From NCBI GenBank assembly GCA_022695795.1, contig MU404055.1, forward strand, positions 1 to 64,000: a stretch of 64,000 bases of DNA. The letters are read 5' to 3'. A program made the position numbers and the translations under genes. Below the pieces are notes generated by a model that was not told the origin of the DNA, made no database searches, and worked only from the letters and a program-made list of their open reading frames with translations. This stretch comes from Biscogniauxia marginata. Lineage: Eukaryota > Ascomycota > Sordariomycetes > Xylariales > Xylariaceae. Of the stretch, positions 22,768-32,970 are shown one piece after another (the first letter of the stretch is position 1; each line of letters opens with the position of its first letter).

Positions 22768-25129
22768 GCGTTGTGCTGCGGTGAATTTTTTAAAACGCCG
22801 TCAAAAGCCGGTCGCCTGCCACCAAATTAGGCAATACCGGAACTTAGGGAGGTAGTGTAGTCTAGGTTAGCCATACAAATACCTTTTCGGGATGCCACTA
22901 GTTTGGACTCTACTGCTACGTGGCTCGGGGAGGTTAAATGTAGCTGTTAATTAGTATCCCCTACGACAAAGGAGGTATGGAGTCAAGATACAAGGGCACG
23001 GATTTATTCCAGGCCCTAATTAGGTACCTGCTAGGATTGACTCGTATATTTTTCAAGAATAGCATAGAAATCCCGAAGGAATCTATTTTGTGATTGCCTC
23101 CGTGAAGGTTATATTGCATTTTCAGCTGTCCTCTCTTTAAATTGGAAAGTTGACTCTTAGTCTCCTGTGAATAACCCCATATCTTGAGATAGTTGGAAAA
23201 TGACAGCTCCTAGATAAGCTATAGAAGTTAGTTTGGCATAGTAATCATTTTATAGCTATCCCCACAAGTCTTATATATAATATAAGACGCTGGTATTAGT
23301 TCCCTCGGATGTGTTCCTTTCTTGTATTATAACGTTCTCGTCTTCCTAGAAAATAGAGCCTTGGTTAGCTTGCGAGTGATAACCGACAATCATCTCAGCC
23401 ATTGGGAGCTATTTATTAAGCGCTACTAGCGCCGGACGCAAGTCTCCAATAGTATCACCTTGTAACTATGTTCTACTAATTCTCGCTGTTTGTATTATTT
23501 AAGGAAGCCAGGACAGCTTTCTACACGCGGGTGACAATTTCTACTCGGTGGTTATTAGGTTATAAAGTCCGCTGCTATCTAGTCATGTTAGGATCGGGAA
23601 ATGATATGGTATTTTCCAAGTTGACAATCAGTCTCGAGGAGGTTGATACATTGGCCAAGCACGGTGTGGGTGATACTGGTTCTCGCTAGACTTATGGAAA
23701 AGAACTGCTCATAAAACGATTACCTTCATCTTTCGCGAGCCATACCTCAGATTGAGAATCATAAGTACCTAAATAACGTTTTATCCCATTTTAAAAGTTT
23801 CCATATACTCAAGTTGTTTCACCCCCTGACTAACCGCCCTTCCACCGAATAAAGCATATCTGTAATTGACCGTGAGCTTGATGAGCTTTAGTCCGATTAT
23901 AGTATAGTTTTAGCTTTTAGTTCCTGTTGATTAATAACATATTTAGACTAAATATGTAGCAGAGGCCGGTTCATGCGACCTGGTCCCCTCAAGCCTACCC
24001 TGAGACTATTTGATACTCTACAGAACGACGATTGAAATGGTCAGGTATACACATCTTTGCGCTTAACTCCTATCTTGTGCTATATTTACCTTACAGCCTC
24101 ATATCTTATCTATGGTACAAGTCCTGTCTGACTCCCTGGTCAGATATTCTACGATATTCTAAGCCCCCTTCCTCGATGTATTCTTGATATTTTCATCATG
24201 CACCAGGCAATGTACTATTCAAATTTTCTATTAACTACTGACAACCTATCAACCACTGTCGTATCAAATCCCCTTTTCAAGTTTATAAGAGGGCTTTATT
24301 AAATCATATGTCCATAGCACATCTGATCCTTATCTCAACAGCGTAGTATATATTTAACCCCCCTCAGTATATTCATCTGGGCAGTTAGGCCAGTCAGGCG
24401 AAAAATCAACTCGAGACAGGACTTAACCCCATACTTTCACGAGCTAGTCATTATCCACTACAATGTCAGATTATCTTGTGTTTTAGCTCTAACCTTAGGT
24501 ACTCTCCCTATAACTTCCTTCTTATTGAAGACTATGGTAGAAAGGGGTAATTATGTACTAAATAATAAAGCCCAAAACATAACAGCTATTTCTCAATATA
24601 CCTTCTAGGAAGATATGGCGATGGCTTGGAAGAGAGGGACGAGGTAGAGGCATGAAGTACTCCCTATTTCCAGTGAATATAGATTAAATATTACATTATT
24701 TAGGAAGTGAATAACACGATATGTCATCTAGCTGTCCTTTATCATCTTCCAGGGGAAGGGGAAGTACAAAACTCCCTAAGCATGATATTTCGTGATGCAA
24801 CACAAAGAGCTCACTAAATGGACCTTGTAAGCTACATAGCTGGGAGGGATTTCTTTTCACCACGAAGCACACCGGCGATCCCAGTAAAACCATGCGCAGT
24901 AATAATCGGCATGAGTTTCCATCTGCTTTCACCCAGTCAAGAATGTGTCGGCCGGTGAATCAGGGAAACATGACAAGGACAAAAACGCCCTCAGACTTAC
25001 TCCGAGATCAGGCGAGGTCTTTTCAACCTAACATCAAAACATACCCACCACCTACTTCAGAATTCCTTCCTTGAGATACCAATAAAAATCTTGAACAGCG
25101 TCAACACCTTCGCCCATTACTTTACGATC
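22768..25129. other. 2.4-kb intergenic stretch; no gene seen
   Basis: Moderately AT-rich, without long open frames, repeats with defined ends or recognisable protein remnants. It includes the 5' flank of the HET-domain gene. Confidence 0.55.
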
Positions 25130-27412
25130 ATGGTTGGTATCCTCGACGAACTTAAGAAGTGCCTTCAGGACGAAGGAGACGTCCTATGGCGTCTCTTCCA
25201 GATTATGCCAAGCGAGGACAACCCGGGAATCCTTGAAGTGAAGACTATAGAGGGGGAGGTAGGCAAGGATCTCGACATAAAGGGGTTTGTCGCCATATCA
25301 GTAAGCCATTCCAGGGTCACCACTAATGCTTCGCCCACTTGCTTGTATTTTCTCGTTTATGTCGTTTCGGACCTCCTACATGTGCCTGTGGAGGACCAGT
25401 GCCTTCGTAGCGAAATATTACAATCTTATTCAGCAGCCTTCCGGATCAGCGTTTGCTAACTCAATCTGCAGCGAGCATGGCAAGAATGCCAGGAAGCGCC
25501 CGGATCGATGACAATCATGCTCGACGGAGAGAAGAAGGACGTACCACGCGATTTTTACGACTTGCTTCATCACCTCCGCGACCGAGAAAAATCCAAGGTT
25601 TTCTGGGAACAGAGTCTCTGTATCAATATGGACGACGTTATTGAGTCAAACACCATCTGTCGTACCTCATATACGGCCTTCAAGGCGGCGAACAAGGTTA
25701 TCGTTTGGCTTGGAAAAGACACACCAGTTACTATCTTAGCCATGGACATTCTAGCTTCTAGAGAATTCCCGAAGTTTTTAGACCAGGCTCCATCATCGCA
25801 GAACGCACAGCACCTAGAGGCTGTTGACAGACTGGTCAACAAACCCTGGTTCAAGAACCTTATGAGTATGTACGCGATCATGATTGCGTGTCGGGGAAGG
25901 CCATACGACTCTCCTTCCTGCAAAGTCTATATGCACTGCGGCGCAAGTGAACTACTCTTTTCTCGCCTGTACGAGGCATGGAAATACTGGAACAAGTCCT
26001 CGGTCAGAGAAAGTCTACTGAAACGAGAGCGTGCACAGCGCATACCTCCCTTATTCTATAACATACCCTTCTTTCGAGCCCTCGAAGGCCTCGAATATCT
26101 GCGACTCTGTGACAGCACCCCTCCCGGGGCCTCTCAACTACAGTGGATTGTGCATTTTCGACGAATGGGATTTGAGGCTCAGTACGAAGCTGAGCACCTG
26201 ACGCTTTTCCAGTGCCAGTGTGTTTCAGTGGGCCCCGATAAGTGTCTTAGGTCACCGATGACATGCTCCATGGGTGTCAATAACTTGAGCAAATTAGTTG
26301 TGGCTCAGTCTATCCTCATAGAGGGAACTAAGGTATTCAGTTACCTCCGTCCAGCCCACGCACGAACACCTGGTTCGTTTTCCTGGGCACCTGATTTTCT
26401 CCAGCTCTCGAAGCATACTTGGCCGTTTGCCGAAATCAGAGATCCCTACAATGCGGGCTTCGACGTAATGCACTACTTGTGGAAGGGGTATCCAGGCGCC
26501 CCCAAGCAGTATGCAGCCGTCCAGATCGTAGTAGATGAATATCAGAACCAGAAGGGCCAAAAGAAACAGAAGAAACAGAAGAAACAGAGGAAACAGAATA
26601 AACAGATTGAATTGTTTACGAGCGGTTTCATTTACGACACGGTAGGATGGTTCAGCGAGGCACCGGACATCTACGAGAAAGAAGTCCCTTACGCCCATAT
26701 TCAGAAGACGATAGACCATCGCAACTATCAACATACCATGGCGTTTATCAAGAAGCACTGGGTTGCCAGAGCAATGCCTCTTCCGGCAATATTGACACAT
26801 GAGGAGCGAGACGCCTTCTGGCGTACACTGATCTGCGATCGGGACGCCGATGGTGGAAGGCTAGTTGGCTCAGATATGGACGAAAGATTTGATAAATGGA
26901 TCGCAAATTCACACCCCCCCTTTACAGGCACCAACAGTTACGCCTTTCCTGACCACGAGAAAGCTGTTGCCGACGAAGCTGCGGCTATAGTCTCAACTAG
27001 GCTGAACGAACTCCAGCAGCAAACCCAAGCCTTACACAAAGCGAGAAAGTGTCCAAGCGAAGAACTTATCAAGGAGAAGCGAGGGCTCCAAGAAACACTA
27101 GCCAAGCACAGAAAGGATGATTGGGTGAAGGGGTATACTGATCTGGCGGTGCGCCGATGCTACGACCGCGCACTAATCACCACGGAGTCCCACGGCACCC
27201 TTGGGATGGCGGCACGCGGCGTCCGAAAGGGCGATTCCATCCTCGTAGCAAGAGGAGCTCAAGCGCCGCTGATCGTTCGCAAGACTAAGAACGGGCTGTG
27301 GTTTGTGGTCGGCGAAGCCTACATCCACGGCATCATGTCAGGAGAGTTTATCGTGAAGGCGATGCAGGAGGGCCGCGAGGTCGAGACCTTCTTCTTAGGT
27401 GGTAATATCTGA
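25130..27412 (+). CDS. HET-domain (heterokaryon-incompatibility-type) protein
   Basis: HET-domain proteins trigger cell death or act in allorecognition after fusion of unlike hyphae; many members have no known role. Two exons, 25130-25300 and 25472-27412, with a 171-base intron (donor GTAAGC, branch TGCTAAC, acceptor TGCAG) give 703 residues. Core HET blocks: GFVAIS then RAWQE across the junction (usual form ALSYVWG), SLCINMDD at residue 105 (usual form ALCINQxD), and KVIVWLG at about 132. The C-terminal block is typical: RALITTESHGTLGMAARGVRKGD, then VGEAYIHGIMSGEF near the end. Residues 421-435 are KKQ repeats from five 9-base units. A charged helical stretch lies at about 530-570. The family is clear, but the first two HET motifs are unusual, so the cell-death activity of the N-terminal domain is uncertain. 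Confidence 0.85.
26561..26605 (+). repeat. 9-base tandem repeat coding Lys-Lys-Gln in the HET protein
   Basis: Five copies of AAGAAACAG or close variants, in frame with the HET gene, giving a Lys/Gln-rich spacer. Copy number changes would keep the frame. Confidence 0.9.
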
Positions 27413-28088
27413 GGTAATAGATCCTCCACCGAAAATTATGATTGATCGTCCGTTGAGGGCGATCGATAATCCGTCGATCAACCCGGTTCTATATGAATTG
27501 GGTGCAAGAATCGGTGGTTGTGTAGGACATAAAACAAGGAGCAGAAGAACTCCATATGTAGATTATATAAGAACAATGCCGGGCTGAAGGCGTCTCGTCG
27601 AAGCCTACACGAATACAATGCCACTGCAAAAATATCCACCTACTCTCCAAGCCTCCAGTAGTTAAGATGTCTGGAGTTCCTGGTTGTGTAAGGTATCAGA
27701 CATCAAATCTGATCCGCATATGAGTATGAATTTCTGAGAACCCTGGAGATCGACCTTCCATATTGGGCGTCGGGCGCGTCCCGTCAAAATAGACGCAGGT
27801 TATGAGTATTCCCTGAGTTGTATCGTAGAAGGATGTATCTAGCTGTAGTGGATGGTATCCTGTATATCCTACTTACCAGCCACCTGAATTAATCAGGGCC
27901 TGTCCTCCGGTACCACTCCGGCACCTCTGTTACCTCCGAATACCTCCATGTTCTAGCATGTTCGGAGGTGGTCTCGGTTCCAGACAGATAGCCAATCGAA
28001 CGTGCCTTTCTTTATCTTTGACAACCTAAGCAAAGCAAAAATATCATTGATGCCTGAATTGCATTAGAATAGAGATCTACAAGCCAAA
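27413..28088. other. Intergenic; no gene seen
   Basis: 3' flank of the HET gene and promoter region of the amidohydrolase gene, both on the plus strand. No supported frame or repeat. Confidence 0.55.
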
Positions 28089-29567
28089 ATGACGAGACGC
28101 ATAGCTGAGCAGCCACACGATCCACCGCGATCATCGGAGCAATCTCCAGAACCGCCTCCAGAGCGCATCTTCTCCACGGGCTTCGGTATCCCGATAAGGC
28201 CCAAGCTCGAGGGCGACAGCATCAGTGAGCCCGAAGGTGTCAGCAACTCGCTCAAAAAGCGCGTGTATACCATCATCAACACCGGCCTCCTCATTCCGGG
28301 CGATGGAACGCCCATTGAAGATGCCGCCCTCGTAATCGAGAACAAGGTGATCGCATGGGTGGGCGCGCAGTCGCAAGTACCGGCTCAATACACCGACTCC
28401 CCGCATGGAAGTCACGCTATCCCCTATATCATGCCGGGGCTATGGGACTGCCACGCGCACTTCGGCGGTGAGAGCCCGTCCGGCCAAGGTGGCGACGACA
28501 GCTTCTCCGCAATCATCTCCAACCACCCGGCCTCCGCCGGGGCGCGGCTCGCCAGGGGCTGCTGGGAGGCGCTCCAGCGCGGGTACACCTCCCTCCGGGA
28601 CGTCGCGGGCTACGGGTGCGAGGTCGCCCACGCCATCGACGACGGCACCATCGTGGGGCCCAACGTGTACAGCGCGGGCGCGTGCCTCAGCCAGACGGCC
28701 GGGCACGGCGACGTCTTCTCGCTGCCCGCCGGCGACATGTACCTGAACCTCGGCGTGTCCTCCGTCCGGGCGGGGCACTTCGGCACCGCGCAGAGCATGG
28801 TCGTCGACGGCGTCGACGAGTGCCGGCGCGCGGTGCGGCTGCAAATCCGCCGCGGCGCCCGCTGCATCAAGGTGTTCGCGAGCGGGGGCGTGCTATCGCG
28901 CGACGACAACCCGCTGTACGCGCAGTTCAGCCCCGAGGAGCTCGAGTGCGTGGTGGCCGAGGCGGCGCGCCAGAACCGCGTCGTCGCCGCCCACGTCCAC
29001 GGGAAGCCCGGCATTCTCGCGGCCGTCAGGGCCGGCGTCGCGACGGTTGAGCACGTGTCGTTCGCCGACGAGGAGTGCATCGACCTGATTAAGGAGAAGG
29101 GCACCGTGTATATCGCGACGCGGACTATAGTCGACTTGCTCCTGCGGAGCGGTGGCAAGGGGCTGTCGCGCTCGCAGTGGGAGAAGGCCCAGCTGTGCGG
29201 GAAGAACCACCTGCAGGCCTACCAGCTGGCGATCGCGGCAGGGGTCCCCATCGCGCTGGGGACCGACACTTCGCCTGGTTTCAACATGGCCATGGAGCTG
29301 GACTACGCTGTCCAGGCAGGACTGGACAGCCTAGAAGCCATCAAAGCGGCTACGGCTAACGGACCCTTAAGCGTAGGGGGGCAGGCGCCAAAAACGGGCC
29401 AGCTGAAGGCAGGCTACGAGGCTGATATCCTCGGGTTGCTGAAGAACCCCGTCGACGATGTGAAAGTGTTGCAAGATAATCAAACAATTGGTTGGGTATG
29501 GAAAGGCGGAAAGCTATTCAAGGGCCCAGGGATAGGGCCGTGGGGAGAGGATAGTTTTTCTGGTTAA
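28089..29567 (+). CDS. Ochratoxinase-like metal-dependent amidohydrolase
   Basis: Member of the imidazolonepropionase/Xaa-Pro-dipeptidase-like amidohydrolase group; the closest known enzyme I can recall is the Aspergillus niger ochratoxinase, which cleaves the amide bond of ochratoxin A. Single exon, 492 residues, ATG in good context (AAAATGA). Metal ligands are all present: His122 and His124 in DCHAHF, the bridging Lys261 in IKVFASGG, His302/304 in AAHVHG, His322 in VEHVSF and Asp393 in GTDTSPG. Other near-identical stretches are GCWEALQRGYTS, LSQTAGHGD, SRDDNPLYAQFSPEEL and, at the end, WKGGKLFKGPGIGPWGED. No clear signal peptide; the N-terminus is Arg/Pro/Ser-rich. The family also includes carboxypeptidase-like enzymes acting on N-acyl or dipeptide substrates, so the natural substrate here is open. 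Confidence 0.9.
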   Translation: MTRRIAEQPHDPPRSSEQSPEPPPERIFSTGFGIPIRPKLEGDSISEPEGVSNSLKKRVYTIINTGLLIPGDGTPIEDAALVIENKVIAWVGAQSQVPAQYTDSPHGSHAIPYIMPGLWDCHAHFGGESPSGQGGDDSFSAIISNHPASAGARLARGCWEALQRGYTSLRDVAGYGCEVAHAIDDGTIVGPNVYSAGACLSQTAGHGDVFSLPAGDMYLNLGVSSVRAGHFGTAQSMVVDGVDECRRAVRLQIRRGARCIKVFASGGVLSRDDNPLYAQFSPEELECVVAEAARQNRVVAAHVHGKPGILAAVRAGVATVEHVSFADEECIDLIKEKGTVYIATRTIVDLLLRSGGKGLSRSQWEKAQLCGKNHLQAYQLAIAAGVPIALGTDTSPGFNMAMELDYAVQAGLDSLEAIKAATANGPLSVGGQAPKTGQLKAGYEADILGLLKNPVDDVKVLQDNQTIGWVWKGGKLFKGPGIGPWGEDSFSG

Positions 29568-29739
29568 TATCCTCTGACTATACCTAATGCTAATAAAAAA
29601 AGAGCGAATTAAAATAGACTCAAATTTCGGGATTCTATATGCGTCGATGACCCGTCATGTTTTGATGAAAAGTTCGACCTCCCCTCTAGCTTCCCCATAC
29701 CTAGGTACGTATTCGTCGACGTGACCAGAGTTCCACAAC

Positions 29740-30334
29740 CCTTTAACAAAAACGGCTCAGATGCCAGGCACCGATGTCCGTCTTGTGAGCTTGACATCCG
29801 CCGGCTGGAGAGGACATCGAGAGACGGCGTTTCCTTTTCTACTCTAGATTACTCGGGAAGGCTTCATGGGAGAAATTGTACGATACGGGTCCAGAACTCC
29901 CAGCTCCCGTCTGTCATGGCACGCTCGCTGACCACCTTCACCAGGCAAAGTGAGTTTGAAAACATTATATACGCGGCCGAGCTTGCCCGACGGTATCCTG
30001 AAATCATGGCCGTTTCCGTGCACCCAGGCGTTGTCAAGACTGAACTTGTCACCGCTCTATCCCTGACGGAGAAGGCGATGGTGTATGCATCGGCCTGGAT
30101 CCAAGGTATGTCCTTGGTGGAGGAGGATCAAGGATGTCTCGGTCAGCTCTGGGTAGTGGCAGGGCGCACACAGAGAAGAACTGGTAAATGGAGGCTTCTA
30201 TATGCCTGTTGGGGTGCTAAGTAAAGACAAGCTCGACTGTACGGCGAAAGGACAAGAAGCTAGCAGGCGACTTATGGACGCGGACTGAGAAGGTTTTGGC
30301 CAAGGTCTGGTTCGCATATATCCAATATAGATAA
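29740..30334 (+). pseudogene. Short-chain dehydrogenase/reductase pseudogene (C-terminal two thirds)
   Basis: SDR remnant split over three frames. In order: TAQMPGTDVRLVSLTSAGWRGH (about 29750-29815), a one-base shift into RDGVSFSTLDYSG, another shift into EGFMGEIVRYG, and what looks like a former 60-base intron (acceptor ACCAG near 29943). Rejoining it would restore a YGQS-type active-site start before NIIYAAELARRYPEIM. Then comes a long open run, VSVHPGVVKTEL to IQGMSLVEEDQG, a third shift near 30165 into NGGFYMPVGVLS, and a fourth before LWTRTEKVLAKVW. The N-terminal cofactor-binding half is absent upstream. It follows the amidohydrolase gene by about 170 bases on the same strand but is not a copy of the intact SDR at 32.2-33.0 kb; it belongs to the fungal group related to retinol-dehydrogenase-like SDRs. 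Confidence 0.85.
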
Positions 30335-32229
30335 CATAAATGTTACTATTATGACTGTCATTCAATTTTAAATGTTGTTATCGTTAAGGAAAGAGTCCTT
30401 ATGCACTTATAAAATCCAACTATCGTCTCGGAATCTCACCTCTTTTTTCTTTAGTGTACGCTAAATGTAGACAATCTCTAGTAGTTTATAGGCTAAGTCA
30501 ACTTTATTAATTATTACTTTCAAAATTTCCATGTTGAGATATATTCCTTCTTTTTGAATAATAGGCAGTCCATTCAAATAGTAATAAGAACAAACCAACT
30601 TAACTGATAAACATTATACGCCCAAGAAATAGGCCGTACGTGTAAGTGGAACGGAGAGTAACCTGATTTGCATCATACTATAAGACAATCAACTATTTAA
30701 GTCGACTAGTCTCTATAATAAGCTACAACCCTTAAGCATGATATAAGAGAGGAAATTACTGGTTTAAGTAATGTGAGATGACATTGCGTCAATAATAGCA
30801 ACATGTCGTATCTTTAATAAAAAAGATACGCGCGTAGATAGCTTTCCTGAGCAAGTGACTCGCCAGCATACTTGCAAACGGGACTGTATGGAGTAGGACA
30901 GCTGCTATATCAGCACACATTTTGACATCGAAGGGGGTATCCCCTATTAAGGGAGTTAAAAGGTGCATAACAAAAGGCCAAGAAATGTGGGTTGGGGTGA
31001 CTATTGATGCTTAACTGCTGCAGTAGCCTCTTATTACTTGAGAAATAGTTTCGAATTACATTACATGGCGTCTCCAAAATACCTCACTTGCGTCTCACAC
31101 ACACTTAACCTACTGTGTGATCCTGAACATCTCCATACTTACGTCGAAAAAGGAACGGAAGCACGACTGCAAATGCCTTGGTTAGAAATCACACAAGGAG
31201 CCATCCTGGAAATATTAATAGAGTAGGATAATGTGGTTGAGGCCTCCAGAAGTCTTGAGATACAGATCGCGCTTCTTATCGCTAACGATTAGTCATAGTA
31301 TTGTGCTGCGTGTATAGGCCTTTTAGACTGCACCGGCGATCTCTAGCACAGGAACCTACTCAGCATTTGATATCACGGTAGCCAATATACTACCTAAGAG
31401 CGCGCCTAGCATCCTGTTGAGGCCTAGGTCCGCAGCTAGTTGTATTCAAACTGACTATTAAAAGCTTGTCTCTGTCCTACTGTAAGTCTACGATTCTCGG
31501 CTACATAGGAGCATCTGGCTGAGATGCTCATTTCCCCGTTGGGCATACTTTGAGATATTATGGATTTTACATTGATATACCGATCATCTTCATCAACACA
31601 TCACGAAACATCGTGAAACGCGGACAACCTAGGTTGCATGAATATATATACTTATCGGGAGGCCCTGAAATCATTTGGCTCGACGTCATACGGCCAGGTT
31701 CTTTTGTACTCCTTGCTCAAACATTTTTGTTGTGGGGAGGCGGGGAAAGAAACCAACTACGACAACTTCGCTAGACTGATATAGGGGATTGGCAATAGGA
31801 GGTCGTAATATTATGGCGACATATCACAAAACTACGACGAATCTTAAGACATGCATCTGATAATAAAACTAATCACCAGACCGGAAATTCAATACCGTTG
31901 AAGAACTAACCTATAAACTAGGCGTACCTAGATACACGTTTTGTACACGTGTGGATGACGAGCAGGGAGGTCATGTAAGGAGTTAAATTGCAGCAAAAAG
32001 TTGGGTGTCATTGGAGGAAATCGAGCTAGGTTAAGATTCCTACCAAACATCACCCTAAGTCGGAATAGTTGCCGAGTCTATAAACTGCGCACTAGTTTAG
32101 AGTACTTTTCGTGGGGGCGAATATGCAAAGATAATCATATTCAACTCGACGCGGACTTCAGCTTGATACGACATTGTGCTTATTTGCGTATTCTGATAAA
32201 ACGTATGACAAAGCATCTGATACATGTCA
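30335..32229. other. 1.9-kb stretch; no gene seen
   Basis: AT-rich in its first half. Short frames only, none with a domain. It contains the 3' flank of the minus-strand SDR gene at its right end. Confidence 0.55.
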
Positions 32230-32970
32230 TCACCAAGGCACAGGGCCATCCGCGTCAACGAAGGTTCCTGTAGGGCCTCCTTTCCCCAACGTAGCCAACT
32301 CGACAACCTTCTCAGCTGCCACCTCAGGAGGCCGTCCATTGGGGTCGAACCCAGCCATTTTTGTGTTGACAATCCCTGGGCAGACCATATTGACCATGCC
32401 ACCCACAGGCTCGAGCTTAGCCATGTAGGAGATACCAAGGGCGTTCACGCCCGCCTTGCTAGCCTTGTAAGCCGGCATGGGCACGCCGTACAGAATATGG
32501 TCCCGGTCCAAGTTATGTTCCATCGAGCCCATTCGGGAGGACACGAAGACGATGCGCGGCACTTCAGCGCGCTCGAGAAGCGGAAGGCAGAGATCGGTGA
32601 GGATCGCCGGCCCTACCAAGTTGGCTTGCAGCGTCTGGGTGAAGAGTTCCCGAGTCGAAAGTCCCGTGTTATCCCTCTTGAACTCCAGGTTCACGGCCGC
32701 GTTGTTGACAAGGACGTCGAGCCGGCCGTACTCTTCGTCGATTCTCTCGACGGCGGCGGAAATCGATTCGTCGGATGTGAGGTCGAGCTGGACGGCGGAA
32801 GCAGATAGGTCACGACCTCGTAGGGCATCGGCAACCGCAGTCCCGTTGGCTGCGTTCCTCGATCCGATAATGACGTGATAACCATATCTCTCGGCTAGTA
32901 TCGTGGCGATGGCTTTGCCAAGGCCACCGTTGGCCCCGGTGATTAAGGCGATAGTAGTCTTGGATGCCAT
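32230..32970 (-). CDS. Short-chain dehydrogenase/reductase, classical type
   Basis: NAD(P)-dependent oxidoreductase of 246 residues, single exon, ATG start. Rossmann signature TGANGGLG at residues 11-18, the DLTSDE segment, LVNNAAV (the NNAG-like motif), catalytic Ser144 or Ser145 in VFVSSRMGS, and Tyr168 with Lys172 in the YKASK motif. Then VNMVCPGIVNT follows as expected. An Arg in GSRN after the second strand favours NADP. It resembles the carbonyl-reductase-like fungal SDRs; substrate unknown. Its neighbours are an SDR pseudogene 1.9 kb away and gene-free DNA on both sides, so there is no operon-like or cluster context to narrow the role. Confidence 0.92.
   Translation of the reverse strand: MASKTTIALITGANGGLGKAIATILAERYGYHVIIGSRNAANGTAVADALRGRDLSASAVQLDLTSDESISAAVERIDEEYGRLDVLVNNAAVNLEFKRDNTGLSTRELFTQTLQANLVGPAILTDLCLPLLERAEVPRIVFVSSRMGSMEHNLDRDHILYGVPMPAYKASKAGVNALGISYMAKLEPVGGMVNMVCPGIVNTKMAGFDPNGRPPEVAAEKVVELATLGKGGPTGTFVDADGPVPW

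Noticed and set aside
29740..32970. Idea that the SDR pseudogene is a decayed copy of the intact SDR
   Set aside because: Motifs differ (retinol-dehydrogenase-like tail with VHPGVVKTEL against VCPGIVNT), so they are different SDR subfamilies.
28089..32970. Secondary-metabolite cluster around the amidohydrolase
   Set aside because: No polyketide synthase, peptide synthetase, terpene cyclase or transporter is visible; two SDRs and an amidohydrolase are not enough.
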